From positions 25,247 through 39,493 of the forward strand of contig DITO01000190.1 of NCBI GenBank assembly GCA_002422065.1: a stretch of DNA of 14,247 nt, in the 5' to 3' direction. Both the position numbers and the translations under genes were made by a program. Position 1 is the first letter of the stretch; the number at the start of each line of letters is the position of its first letter. The stretch comes from Erysipelotrichaceae bacterium UBA6182 (GTDB lineage Bacteria > Bacillota_I > Bacilli_A > Erysipelotrichales > Erysipelotrichaceae). The notes below the pieces were generated by a model, which searched no databases, was not told the origin of the DNA, and was given only the letters and a program-made list of their open reading frames with translations. Positions 1 to 5,324 of this stretch are shown here, in pieces.

Positions 1-711
1 TGTGTTGTGATGATTTTAGATCACTTCAAAGGTAAGATTGATATCCATGGTGGCGGAATGGATTTAAAGTTTCCACATCATGAGAATGAAATTGCTCAAT
101 GCTTAGGGACACATGATCATAATCTAGCGAACTTTTGGATACATAATGGTATGTTGAATATAGATGGAGAAAAGATGAGTAAAAGCTTAGGGAATGTCAT
201 CTGGGCAAAAGATTATATAGAATTATTTGGAGGTAATGTTGTTCGTTGGTTGTTGATGTTAGCTCATTATCGCTCACCGCTCAATATTTCCCAGGAAACC
301 ATAACCCAAGCAAAAAGTGAAATCGAAAAAATCATTACTGTACTCAAACAAGCTAAACTTGTATTTGCAAAGATTAATCGTGAAGAAGCGACACTAACGC
401 CACTCTATGAAACATTTATGCAAGCATGCCAAGATGATATGAATATTAACCTTGCGATGAGTATTGTTCTTGAACAAGTTAAACAACTTAATAGTTCATT
501 AAGACAAAAAGAACTAAACTATAGCGATATTACAAATCATGAAGCGACACTAAGACGAATGATGAAAGTACTTGGAATATCCACACCAAATCCACATCTT
601 TCCACAGAAGAAGTGTCGATAATTCAAGCATGGCATAAAGCCAAAGCAGATAAAGACTTTAGTCTTGCAGATGAACTGAGAAATGAGTTGATCCAACGAG
701 GTCTCATATAA
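1..711 (+). CDS. cysS: Cysteinyl-tRNA synthetase, C-terminal part (5' end outside window)
   Basis: Class I aminoacyl-tRNA synthetase that charges tRNA-Cys with cysteine in the cytoplasm. The reading frame is open from base 1, so the gene continues upstream. Visible are the catalytic-domain stretch DIHGGGMDLKFPHHENEIAQ and, around residues 55-65, the KMSKS loop (GEKMSKSLGN) that stabilises the adenylate. The family binds an active-site zinc through Cys, Cys, His and Glu; the Cys at the very first codon and the His and Glu in PHHENE fit the last three ligands. The helical tRNA-binding (DALR-type) region follows and the C-terminus ends normally. The HIGH motif lies outside the window. The TAA stop shares its last base with the ATG of mrnC, so the two are probably translationally coupled. 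The pairing cysS-mrnC is standard in Bacillota. Confidence 0.97.
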   Translation, partial: CVVMILDHFKGKIDIHGGGMDLKFPHHENEIAQCLGTHDHNLANFWIHNGMLNIDGEKMSKSLGNVIWAKDYIELFGGNVVRWLLMLAHYRSPLNISQETITQAKSEIEKIITVLKQAKLVFAKINREEATLTPLYETFMQACQDDMNINLAMSIVLEQVKQLNSSLRQKELNYSDITNHEATLRRMMKVLGISTPNPHLSTEEVSIIQAWHKAKADKDFSLADELRNELIQRGLI

Positions 712-1109
712 TGAGTGTTCCAATTAATGTGTATGCCTATTTAGGAGATGCCTATTTAGCACTAAAAGCAAAAACCTATTTAATCTCACTGGGGATCTAT
801 AAAAGCAAAGAGTTATCTAAACAATCAATACAGTTTTTAAGTGCAAAAGCACAAGCAGATTTTATTGTCTATGCTCAGGATCAACCATGGTTTAATGAAA
901 CCATGAAAGAGTATTTTTTAAGAGGAAGAAACTATAAAACGGATACGATACCTAAGAATGCAAGTGTCATCACCTATCGATTAGCGACAGGTTGTGAAGC
1001 TGTATTTGGGTATTATTATGTCATTGAAGATGAGCAAACACTAAACCAATTATGGGACTATTATAGGACCTATGTACAGGAGAAATATGAAACAATATCT
1101 CTACGGTAG
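711..1109 (+). CDS. mrnC: Mini-ribonuclease III (23S rRNA maturation)
   Basis: Dimeric RNase III-like enzyme lacking the double-stranded-RNA-binding domain; in Bacillus subtilis it trims the ends of 23S rRNA precursor with help from L3. The 132-residue length is that of the family, which is only the catalytic domain. Visible family signatures are AYLGDAYLALKAK near the N-terminus (with the conserved acidic residue of the active site), SAKAQADFI, RGRNYKT, and the C-terminal EAVFGYYYV helix, which carries the catalytic Glu. The ATG overlaps the cysS stop by one base, and GAGGT at 698-702 is its ribosome binding site. The 3' end overlaps the start of rlmB by 23 bases. Three consecutive genes are thus packed with no spacing, suggesting one transcript for RNA-modifying and charging enzymes. 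Confidence 0.95.
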   Translation: MSVPINVYAYLGDAYLALKAKTYLISLGIYKSKELSKQSIQFLSAKAQADFIVYAQDQPWFNETMKEYFLRGRNYKTDTIPKNASVITYRLATGCEAVFGYYYVIEDEQTLNQLWDYYRTYVQEKYETISLR

Positions 1110-1809
1110 AAATCCAGTAAAAGAGCGATTGTCGCAAAAAAAAGTGATTCACACATTATACCTTCAAAAAGGGAGTGACACGTCAAACTTCGAAAAATTA
1201 GCAAAAGAGCAGAATGTTCCAGTGGTTATGCTTGATAAAGGTCAAGTTAAAGCACTTGTTGGAGGGGAAGCTAATCATCAAGGGGTTATCGCCCATATTC
1301 CTAATTACACATTTAGCTCACTAATCACAGTAATCGAGGATGTTAAAGACAAAGAACACAGTTGTATTATTGTTGCAGATGGCTTAGAGGATCCTCATAA
1401 CTTAGGGGCAATCTTAAGAATAGCCGATGGAGCAGGCGTTGATGCAGTTATCTTTGGAAAACATCGTTCTGTTAGTCTAACTCCTACTGTAGCTAAAGTT
1501 AGTGCAGGAGCAATTGAGTCAGTCAAGATTATCGAAGTGGTTAATATATCACAAACCCTTAAAACATTAAAGGATGCAGGATATTGGATTTATGGCACTG
1601 AAGTTAACAATGCAATTGATTACACTAAAGCTTCCTTAAAAGGAAAAGTCGTCATTGTGGTTGGATCTGAAGGCCAAGGAATGTCTCCTCTTGTGAAGAA
1701 ACATTGTGATGTTTTATTAAGTATTCCAATGCATGGTGTTGTTGATTCACTTAATGTATCAGTGGCATGTGGAATATTAGTGTATGAGGTACTTCGACAA
1801 CGCTCTTAA
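1087..1809 (+). CDS. rlmB: SpoU/TrmH-family 23S rRNA 2'-O-methyltransferase
   Basis: SAM-dependent SPOUT enzyme; the E. coli relative RlmB methylates the ribose of G2251 in 23S rRNA. The exact nucleotide in this organism is inferred only. The N-terminal L30e-like substrate-binding domain covers roughly residues 1-75 and opens with YLYGRNPVKE. The knotted catalytic domain shows SpoU motif 1, DGLEDPHNLGAILR (98-111, with the conserved Asn and Arg), motif 2, VVGSEGQGMS (191-200), and motif 3, LSIPMHGVVDSLNVSVA (211-227). I chose the ATG at 1087 because AGGAG at 1078-1082 lies just upstream and MKQYLYGRNPV matches the family start; an in-frame ATG at 1072 would add five residues. In B. subtilis a yacP/rae1 gene follows; here the sigma factor follows directly. 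Confidence 0.94.
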   Translation: MKQYLYGRNPVKERLSQKKVIHTLYLQKGSDTSNFEKLAKEQNVPVVMLDKGQVKALVGGEANHQGVIAHIPNYTFSSLITVIEDVKDKEHSCIIVADGLEDPHNLGAILRIADGAGVDAVIFGKHRSVSLTPTVAKVSAGAIESVKIIEVVNISQTLKTLKDAGYWIYGTEVNNAIDYTKASLKGKVVIVVGSEGQGMSPLVKKHCDVLLSIPMHGVVDSLNVSVACGILVYEVLRQRS

Positions 1810-1831
1810 GGGTAACCTTAAGGAGAAAAGA

Positions 1832-2437
1832 ATGTCTAATCAGATTAGTGATCATGAGTTAATGTATTTAGTAAGAGAAAATGATGAAGAAGCATGGAGT
1901 ATGATATTAAAAAGGTATGAGCGACTAATATACATGATTATGCATAAACACATGCATGTCATCAAAACATTAAGAATAGATCAAGATGATGTGTTTCAAG
2001 AAGGTAATTTAGGTTTGTATGATGCTATATTGAATTTTCAAGATCATTTATGTATGCCTTTATATCCTTTTGCGAAAGTATGCATTGAGCGTAGAATTCA
2101 ATCTCTATTTCGTAAACATAGTTCACAGTCATATCAAATCCTTAGAACTGCTTTATCACTTGACCAAGCGATTAATGAAGATGATCAAATGTACTTATGT
2201 GATGTGATTCCTTCACCCCCTTCGCTTAAAGAACCTCATCAGTATGTAAACACCTTAATACTAGAAGAAAAAATAGATCATGTATTATCAAAGTGTACAT
2301 CTCTTGAGCGTGAAATTTTTGATTATCGTATGCAAGGATATCCATATCAATGGATTGCTAAAACGTGTGATATTAAGAGTAAAACAATCGATAATACCAT
2401 GAGTAAAATAAAGAAAGCCCTACGGCAGGTCATTTGA
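1832..2437 (+). CDS. sigH: SigH-like RNA polymerase sigma factor
   Basis: Small sigma-70-family factor of 201 residues that would direct core RNA polymerase to an alternative promoter set. Region 2 is at about residues 10-95; its core DDVFQEGNLGLYDAILNF (52-69) is the region 2.2 helix that binds the beta' coiled coil. Region 4 is at about 155-197 (SLEREIFDYRMQGYPYQWIA then a helix-turn-helix ending SKIKKAL) for -35 recognition. Regions 1 and 3 are absent or reduced, as in SigH and related short factors. The position between rlmB and rpmG-secE-nusG is that of sigH in B. subtilis, which supports orthology; sequence divergence means the function (sporulation/competence in Bacillus) should not be transferred. 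The ATG at 1832 is preceded by AAGGAG (1820-1825), which decides against in-frame starts inside rlmB. Confidence 0.85.
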   Translation: MSNQISDHELMYLVRENDEEAWSMILKRYERLIYMIMHKHMHVIKTLRIDQDDVFQEGNLGLYDAILNFQDHLCMPLYPFAKVCIERRIQSLFRKHSSQSYQILRTALSLDQAINEDDQMYLCDVIPSPPSLKEPHQYVNTLILEEKIDHVLSKCTSLEREIFDYRMQGYPYQWIAKTCDIKSKTIDNTMSKIKKALRQVI

Positions 2438-2462
2438 CAGTGTAGGGGGTTTATGATAAAGT
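2434..2462 (+). promoter_or_regulatory. Probable sigma-A promoter for rpmG-secE-nusG, extended -10
   Basis: A perfect -35 hexamer TTGACA (2434-2439) is followed by a 17-base spacer and TAAAGT (2457-2462). The TG of an extended -10 element is correctly placed at 2454-2455. The -35 overlaps the TGA stop of the sigma factor gene. This gives the ribosomal protein and secretion/elongation genes their own transcription start close to 2470 even if the upstream operon is silent. Seen by motif match only. Confidence 0.65.
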
Positions 2463-2489
2463 AAGTAAGCAATTAGAGAGGGTTTTAAC

Positions 2490-2648
2490 ATGCCTGATAA
2501 AAATGATAAAGTCATATTAACGTGCAGTGTGTGTTTGAGCCGTAACTACAACACAACTCGTAACAAGACGACACAACCACAACGTTTAACATTGAATAAG
2601 TACTGCAAAACATGTGGTCAACATACCGAACACAAAGAAACTAAATAA
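2490..2648 (+). CDS. rpmG: 50S ribosomal protein L33, zinc-binding form
   Basis: Small protein (52 residues) of the large ribosomal subunit near the E site. The translation contains CSVC (12-15) and CKTC (39-42), the two pairs of cysteines forming the zinc ribbon, plus RNY, NK, RLTLNKYC and HTEHKE signatures of the family. It is therefore the C+ (zinc-containing) type rather than the cysteine-free paralogue some Firmicutes express under zinc shortage. The ribosome binding site GAGAGGG is at 2476-2482. The gene lies directly before secE and nusG, as in most Bacillota, and starts downstream of its own predicted promoter. Confidence 0.96.
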   Translation: MPDKNDKVILTCSVCLSRNYNTTRNKTTQPQRLTLNKYCKTCGQHTEHKETK

Positions 2649-2660
2649 GGAGTAACAAGT

Positions 2661-2840
2661 ATGCTAAAGTGGTTTTCAATTAGTGGCATCATGACGGAAG
2701 CAAAGCGTATCCGTTGGCCAAAGCAAAAAGAATTATTTAAAGATACAACTACCGTTATTGCGGTCGTAACACTATTTGGGGTGTTCTTTGTGTTAGCACA
2801 AGTTCTTATCACGTTCTTTGTTACTGCGATTGGAGTATAA
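2661..2840 (+). CDS. secE: Preprotein translocase subunit SecE
   Basis: Single-span subunit of the SecYEG channel, 59 residues, the short form found in Gram-positive bacteria. An amphipathic helix containing the conserved EAKRIRWPKQKEL (residues 13-25) lies along the cytoplasmic membrane face. It is followed by one transmembrane segment at about residues 32-55 (VIAVVTLFGVFFVLAQVLIT) and a very short exterior tail. TAAGGAG at 2646-2652 is the ribosome binding site; its first bases are the rpmG stop codon. The stop is only three bases before nusG, and a GGAG within the last secE codons (2832-2835) serves nusG, so the two are likely coupled. Confidence 0.96.
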   Translation: MLKWFSISGIMTEAKRIRWPKQKELFKDTTTVIAVVTLFGVFFVLAQVLITFFVTAIGV

Positions 2841-2843
2841 AGA

Positions 2844-3386
2844 ATGAGTGAACTAGAAAAACAATGGTATGTCGTCAACACCTATGCAGGGCATGAAAAC
2901 CGTGTTAAGGAAAACCTAGAAAAACGTATTGAGTCCATGGGACTTGAAGATAACTTATTTCGTATTCTTGTCGCAGAAGTGCTTGAAGTCGAAGTAAAAG
3001 CAAATGGAAAAGAAGTTGAAAAAATGAAGAATCTTTTCCCAGGATATCTTTTTGTGGAAATGATTATGACAGATGAAGCTTGGTATAGTGTTCGTAACAC
3101 TCCAGGGGTCACTGGATTTATTGGATCTTCAGGGGGTGGAGCTAAACCTTTCCCAGTATCTGATATCGAAATGGATGCAATCTTAAGCCGCATTGGAGAG
3201 CGTAAACGTATCATTGACTTCACAGTTGGAGATATGGTTCGCATCACGAATGGTCCATTTGCTAATCTTGAAGGAAAAGTCATTGAACTTCGTGAAGCTG
3301 AGGAAGTTGCAGTGATTTATACGACAATGTTTAATCAACCGATTAAAACTGAAGTGTCGTATTCTGATTGTTTAAAAGTAATCTAA
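2844..3386 (+). CDS. nusG: Transcription termination/antitermination factor NusG
   Basis: Transcription elongation factor that binds the RNA polymerase clamp and, in several bacteria, also couples to the ribosome or Rho; in Bacillus-type organisms it promotes pausing. At 180 residues it has the standard length. The NGN domain spans about residues 6-110, opening with WYVVNTYAGHENRVKENL and containing the FPGYLFVEM strand. A KOW domain follows at about 129-180, with GDMVRITNGPFANLEGKV. A glycine-rich linker GSSGGGA sits around residues 94-100. The ATG at 2844 follows the secE stop by three bases. A rho-independent terminator begins three bases after the stop, ending this transcription unit. Confidence 0.97.
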   Translation: MSELEKQWYVVNTYAGHENRVKENLEKRIESMGLEDNLFRILVAEVLEVEVKANGKEVEKMKNLFPGYLFVEMIMTDEAWYSVRNTPGVTGFIGSSGGGAKPFPVSDIEMDAILSRIGERKRIIDFTVGDMVRITNGPFANLEGKVIELREAEEVAVIYTTMFNQPIKTEVSYSDCLKVI

Positions 3387-3388
3387 AG

Positions 3389-3411
3389 ACTATGGGAAAC
3401 CATAGTTTTTT
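3389..3411 (+). terminator. Rho-independent terminator after nusG
   Basis: Perfect seven-base-pair stem ACTATGG/CCATAGT (3389-3395 with 3400-3406) closed by a GAAA tetraloop and followed by a run of six T (3406-3411). It starts three bases after the nusG stop. The rplK promoter -35 begins only two bases beyond the T-run, so the terminator insulates the rplK-rplA unit from read-through. Confidence 0.93.
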
Positions 3412-3412
3412 A

Positions 3413-3441
3413 TTGACAAAAAGACATAAAAGCCGTAAACT
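3413..3441 (+). promoter_or_regulatory. Probable sigma-A promoter of rplK-rplA
   Basis: TTGACA (3413-3418) matches the -35 consensus exactly and is followed after 17 bases by TAAACT (3436-3441), four of six matches to TATAAT. The predicted transcription start near 3448 would give an rplK leader of roughly 80 bases, which contains the two hairpins described below. Found by motif match only. Confidence 0.7.
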
Positions 3442-3447
3442 TGAATG

Positions 3448-3502
3448 GCCTATGTAAGTTAGGCTGAAACGTGGGTGAATGCGCAACCATTCGTTAAACC
3501 AC
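3448..3502 (+). promoter_or_regulatory. rplK-rplA leader with probable L1-binding autoregulatory site
   Basis: Two structures are seen. The first is a small hairpin, GCCTA (3448-3452) with TAGGC (3460-3464). The second is a two-part stem: GTGG (3471-3474) with CCAC (3499-3502), an asymmetric internal loop (GT against GTTAAA), then GAATG (3477-3481) with CATTC (3488-3492). The 5' GTGGG and the 3' strand ending TTAAACCAC resemble the L1-binding helix of 23S rRNA, where a GUGGG strand faces a strand ending UUGAAAUACCAC (E. coli, recalled). L1 is known to repress its own L11-L1 operon by binding such a mimic. L1 is encoded in this operon, so feedback at translation initiation of rplK is the expected effect; this is inference. 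Confidence 0.72.
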
Positions 3503-3530
3503 TGCACATGAAAGAAAAGAGGAATTTAGT

Positions 3531-3953
3531 GTGAGTAAAAGAGTTGTAAAAGTCGTTAAACTCCAATTCCCAGCTGGTGGAGCCCGTCCGGGTCCTGCTT
3601 TAGCCGGTGTTGGTGTAAACATGCCTCAGTTCTGTAGCGCATTTAATGATGCGACACGTGAACGTGTTGGGGATGTTGTCCCTGTAGTTATTACTGCGTT
3701 TGAAGATAAATCATTTACCTTCGAACTCAAAACTTCTCCTGCATCAGTATTATTAAAGAAATATGCTGGTGTTAAGAGTGGATCAGATAAAGCTCATATC
3801 ACAAAAGTGGGCAAAATCACCGTTGACCAACTTCGCGAAATCGCAACATACAAGTTGCCAGATTTAAACGCAAATGATGTTGAAGGTGCCATGAAAATTA
3901 TTGCAGGAACTGCAAAAAACATGGGTATTGTCATTGAAGGGTTCGGTGAATAA
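3531..3953 (+). CDS. rplK: 50S ribosomal protein L11
   Basis: L11 forms the base of the ribosomal stalk with the GTPase-associated region of 23S rRNA and is the sensor required for RelA-type stringent response. The 140-residue translation has the N-terminal domain (KLQFPAGGARPGPALAGVGVN, then FCSAFN), the hinge, and the RNA-binding C-terminal domain (SPASVLLKKYAG, KVGKIT, GTAKNMGI). Odd point: compared with the common PAG-x-A-x-PAPPVGPALG pattern, four residues equivalent to APPV are missing from the proline-rich loop, which is where thiostrepton contacts L11. The start is GTG at 3531, supported by AGAGGA at 3518-3523. It heads a two-gene unit with rplA, two bases apart, and lies behind a structured leader. 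Confidence 0.97.
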   Translation: MSKRVVKVVKLQFPAGGARPGPALAGVGVNMPQFCSAFNDATRERVGDVVPVVITAFEDKSFTFELKTSPASVLLKKYAGVKSGSDKAHITKVGKITVDQLREIATYKLPDLNANDVEGAMKIIAGTAKNMGIVIEGFGE

Positions 3954-3955
3954 TC

Positions 3956-4636
3956 ATGGCTAAATCAGGAAAAAAATATATTGCAGCAGCGGCTAAAATT
4001 GAGCGCTTAAAAGCATATCCAGTTGCTGATGCAATCGCATTAGCAAAAGAAGTATCATTTACAAAATTCGATGAAACAATGGAAGTTGCGTTCCGTTTAA
4101 ATGTAGACCCACGTCATGCTGATCAACAAATTCGTGGTGCGATGGTTCTTCCTCATGGAACAGGCCGTACACAACGTGTCTTAGTGGTCACTCAAGGTGC
4201 TAAAGAAAAAGAAGCATTAGATGCTGGCGCTGATTTTGTTGGCGGAAAAGAAATCCTTGAAAAAGTTAAAGGTGGTTGGTTTGATTTTGATGTCATCGTT
4301 GCAACTCCAGACATGATGGCTGAACTTGGTAAATTAGGAAAACTCTTAGGTCCTAAAGGACTTATGCCTAACCCTAAAACAGGAACAGTAACTATGGATG
4401 TAGCTAATGCTGTTAATGAAATCAAAAAAGGTAAAGTTACTTACCGTGTTGACAAAGAAGGAAATATTCATGTCATCATTGGTAAGAAGTCATTTAAAGA
4501 CGAAGCATTACTAGAAAACTTCAAAGCAATCTATGATGTTTTACTAAAAGCTAGACCAGCAGTTGTTAAAGGTAACTATGTTAAAAACATTACTTTATCC
4601 ACAACTATGGGTCCTGGAATCAAAGTAGCAGAATAA
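3956..4636 (+). CDS. rplA: 50S ribosomal protein L1
   Basis: L1 forms the mobile L1 stalk of the 50S subunit that helps release deacylated tRNA, and is the translational repressor of the L11-L1 operon in bacteria where this was tested. The 226-residue length is normal. Recognisable segments are KYIAAAAKIERLKAYPV at the N-terminus, RGAMVLPHGTGRTQRV, the LGPKGLMPNPKTGTVT signature in domain II (around residues 130-145), and the C-terminal TLSTTMGPGI. The ATG follows the rplK stop after two bases. A strong terminator directly follows, so rplJ and rplL, which commonly come next in Firmicutes, are not part of this transcript. Confidence 0.97.
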   Translation: MAKSGKKYIAAAAKIERLKAYPVADAIALAKEVSFTKFDETMEVAFRLNVDPRHADQQIRGAMVLPHGTGRTQRVLVVTQGAKEKEALDAGADFVGGKEILEKVKGGWFDFDVIVATPDMMAELGKLGKLLGPKGLMPNPKTGTVTMDVANAVNEIKKGKVTYRVDKEGNIHVIIGKKSFKDEALLENFKAIYDVLLKARPAVVKGNYVKNITLSTTMGPGIKVAE

Positions 4637-4641
4637 TTTAT

Positions 4642-4674
4642 AAGCTGTAGAATGAAAATTCTATAGCTTTTTTT
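4642..4674 (+). terminator. Rho-independent terminator after rplA
   Basis: Twelve-base-pair stem AAGCTGTAGAAT (4642-4653) with ATTCTATAGCTT (4658-4669), including one G-T wobble, a GAAA tetraloop and a run of seven T (4668-4674). It sits six bases after the rplA stop and separates housekeeping from flagellar transcription. Confidence 0.95.
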
Positions 4675-4772
4675 ATGTCATAAATATAACTTATAGTCTA
4701 TCAATAAGTCTTATTATTGTTTTGATATAAATCTCACAAATCTGTCATTTTTTTGTTTATTTTATACCTATT

Positions 4773-4800
4773 TTGCTTTATAGTTAATCGTGGATATAAA
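4773..4800 (+). promoter_or_regulatory. Putative sigma-A-type promoter of the flagellar operon
   Basis: TTGCTT (4773-4778), a 16-base spacer and TATAAA (4795-4800). The expected start, about 4807, lies just ahead of the first base pair of the riboswitch aptamer, which is the arrangement expected for a riboswitch-controlled transcript. The interval 4675-4772 is AT-rich with no gene seen. No flagellar sigma (SigD/FliA type, TAAA then GCCGATAT) motif was found, so the operon is probably an early, housekeeping-sigma class. Motif match only; other AT-rich hexamers nearby could serve. Confidence 0.5.
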
Positions 4801-4817
4801 AAAAATATCACTATTAA

Positions 4818-4909
4818 GGAACAATTAGAATAAGAGCAAAAAACACCGAAAGGGTTTGACGCAAAGCTACAGGGTCTTTAAAATGGCAGCCAGCTTCCTA
4901 TTTAGTTCT
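4818..4909 (+). promoter_or_regulatory. Cyclic-di-GMP class I (GEMM-I) riboswitch upstream of flgB
   Basis: Conserved GEMM-I elements are visible in order. A 5' P1 strand begins GGAAC (4818-4822) and is followed by an A-rich joining segment. Next is a hairpin AAAC-A-CC (4841-4847) closed by a GAAA tetraloop (4848-4851) and GGGTTT (4852-4857), with one bulged A. Then come the invariant GACGCAAAGC (4858-4867), a second hairpin beginning GCTACAGGGTCT and closing with GGCAGCCAGC (4885-4894), and the 3' P1 strand ending GTTCT (4905-4909). The GNRA loop and its receptor-like second hairpin match the known tertiary contact of the family. The element lies about 40 bases before the flgB start. In Clostridioides difficile a class I c-di-GMP riboswitch also precedes flgB and turns the operon off; the direction here is not settled by sequence. 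Confidence 0.9.
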
Positions 4910-4940
4910 TTTTTGATTGCTTTCGTTAAAATTTGGAAGG
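4893..4940 (+). promoter_or_regulatory. Riboswitch expression platform ahead of flgB
   Basis: The 3' P1 strand runs straight into six or more T (4909-4914), so a P1-stabilised RNA would resemble a terminator. The same strand contains CTTCC (4894-4898), exactly complementary to GGAAG (4935-4939) of the flgB ribosome binding site. When P1 is open it could therefore mask translation initiation. These two readings predict opposite effects of the ligand. I see no separate classical terminator hairpin between the aptamer and flgB. Confidence 0.45.
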
Positions 4941-4947
4941 AAAAACT

Positions 4948-5313
4948 ATGGTATTAAACAATAAACACTTTAAAACCGTTCAAGCGAGTGTTGATGCATT
5001 ATGGTTAAAACAAAGAGTCATTTCCAATAACATTGCAAATATTGATACTCCTAACTTCAAAGCAAGTGAAGTAAGTTTTAGACATGTACTAAACACTAAA
5101 ACTAATGATCAAGGAGAAAGAGAAGTTTCTAAAATTCAAATTGATATCACAAAAAATGATTCATTAAGCTTACGTCTCGATGGTAATAATGTTGATCTTG
5201 AAAAGGAACAACTAGCACTATGGGAAACTTATGCTCATTATTCCTTTTTAACACAGAATATGTCTAAATCTATTAGTAATCTAAGATACGTTATTAATAA
5301 CACTGGGAAATAG
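4948..5313 (+). CDS. flgB: Flagellar basal-body rod protein FlgB
   Basis: Proximal rod subunit of the flagellar drive shaft, exported by the flagellar type III system and polymerised on top of FliE and the MS ring. The 121-residue protein has the bacterial rod/hook N-terminal signature SNNIANIDTPNFKA (residues 26-39) and a short C-terminal helix (SFLTQNMSKSISNLRYVIN) matching the coiled-coil end seen in all axial proteins. The start is the ATG at 4948, with GGAAGG at 4935-4940 as ribosome binding site; an in-frame TTG at 4933 lies on top of that site and is rejected. First gene of a long flagellar operon under a c-di-GMP riboswitch; flgC follows after 11 bases. Confidence 0.96.
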   Translation: MVLNNKHFKTVQASVDALWLKQRVISNNIANIDTPNFKASEVSFRHVLNTKTNDQGEREVSKIQIDITKNDSLSLRLDGNNVDLEKEQLALWETYAHYSFLTQNMSKSISNLRYVINNTGK

Positions 5314-5324
5314 GGGATACTAAT

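Noticed and set aside
2418..2447. Inverted repeat CCCTAC/GTAGGG at the end of the sigma factor gene, as a terminator
   Set aside because: The loop is 18 bases and the following bases (GGTTTAT) are not a T-run; it also overlaps the better supported promoter. Read-through or a weak attenuator cannot be excluded.
2618..3283. Minus-strand open frames across secE and nusG
   Set aside because: Both lie opposite highly conserved genes and their translations resemble no known protein; shadows of the coding strand.
4675..4800. Invertible promoter (flagellar switch) like that upstream of C. difficile flgB
   Set aside because: I found no pair of long inverted repeats flanking the promoter region, and no recombinase gene nearby.
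4933..4947. TTG at 4933 as flgB start
   Set aside because: It overlaps the GGAAGG ribosome binding site; ATG at 4948 has correct spacing and matches the family N-terminus.
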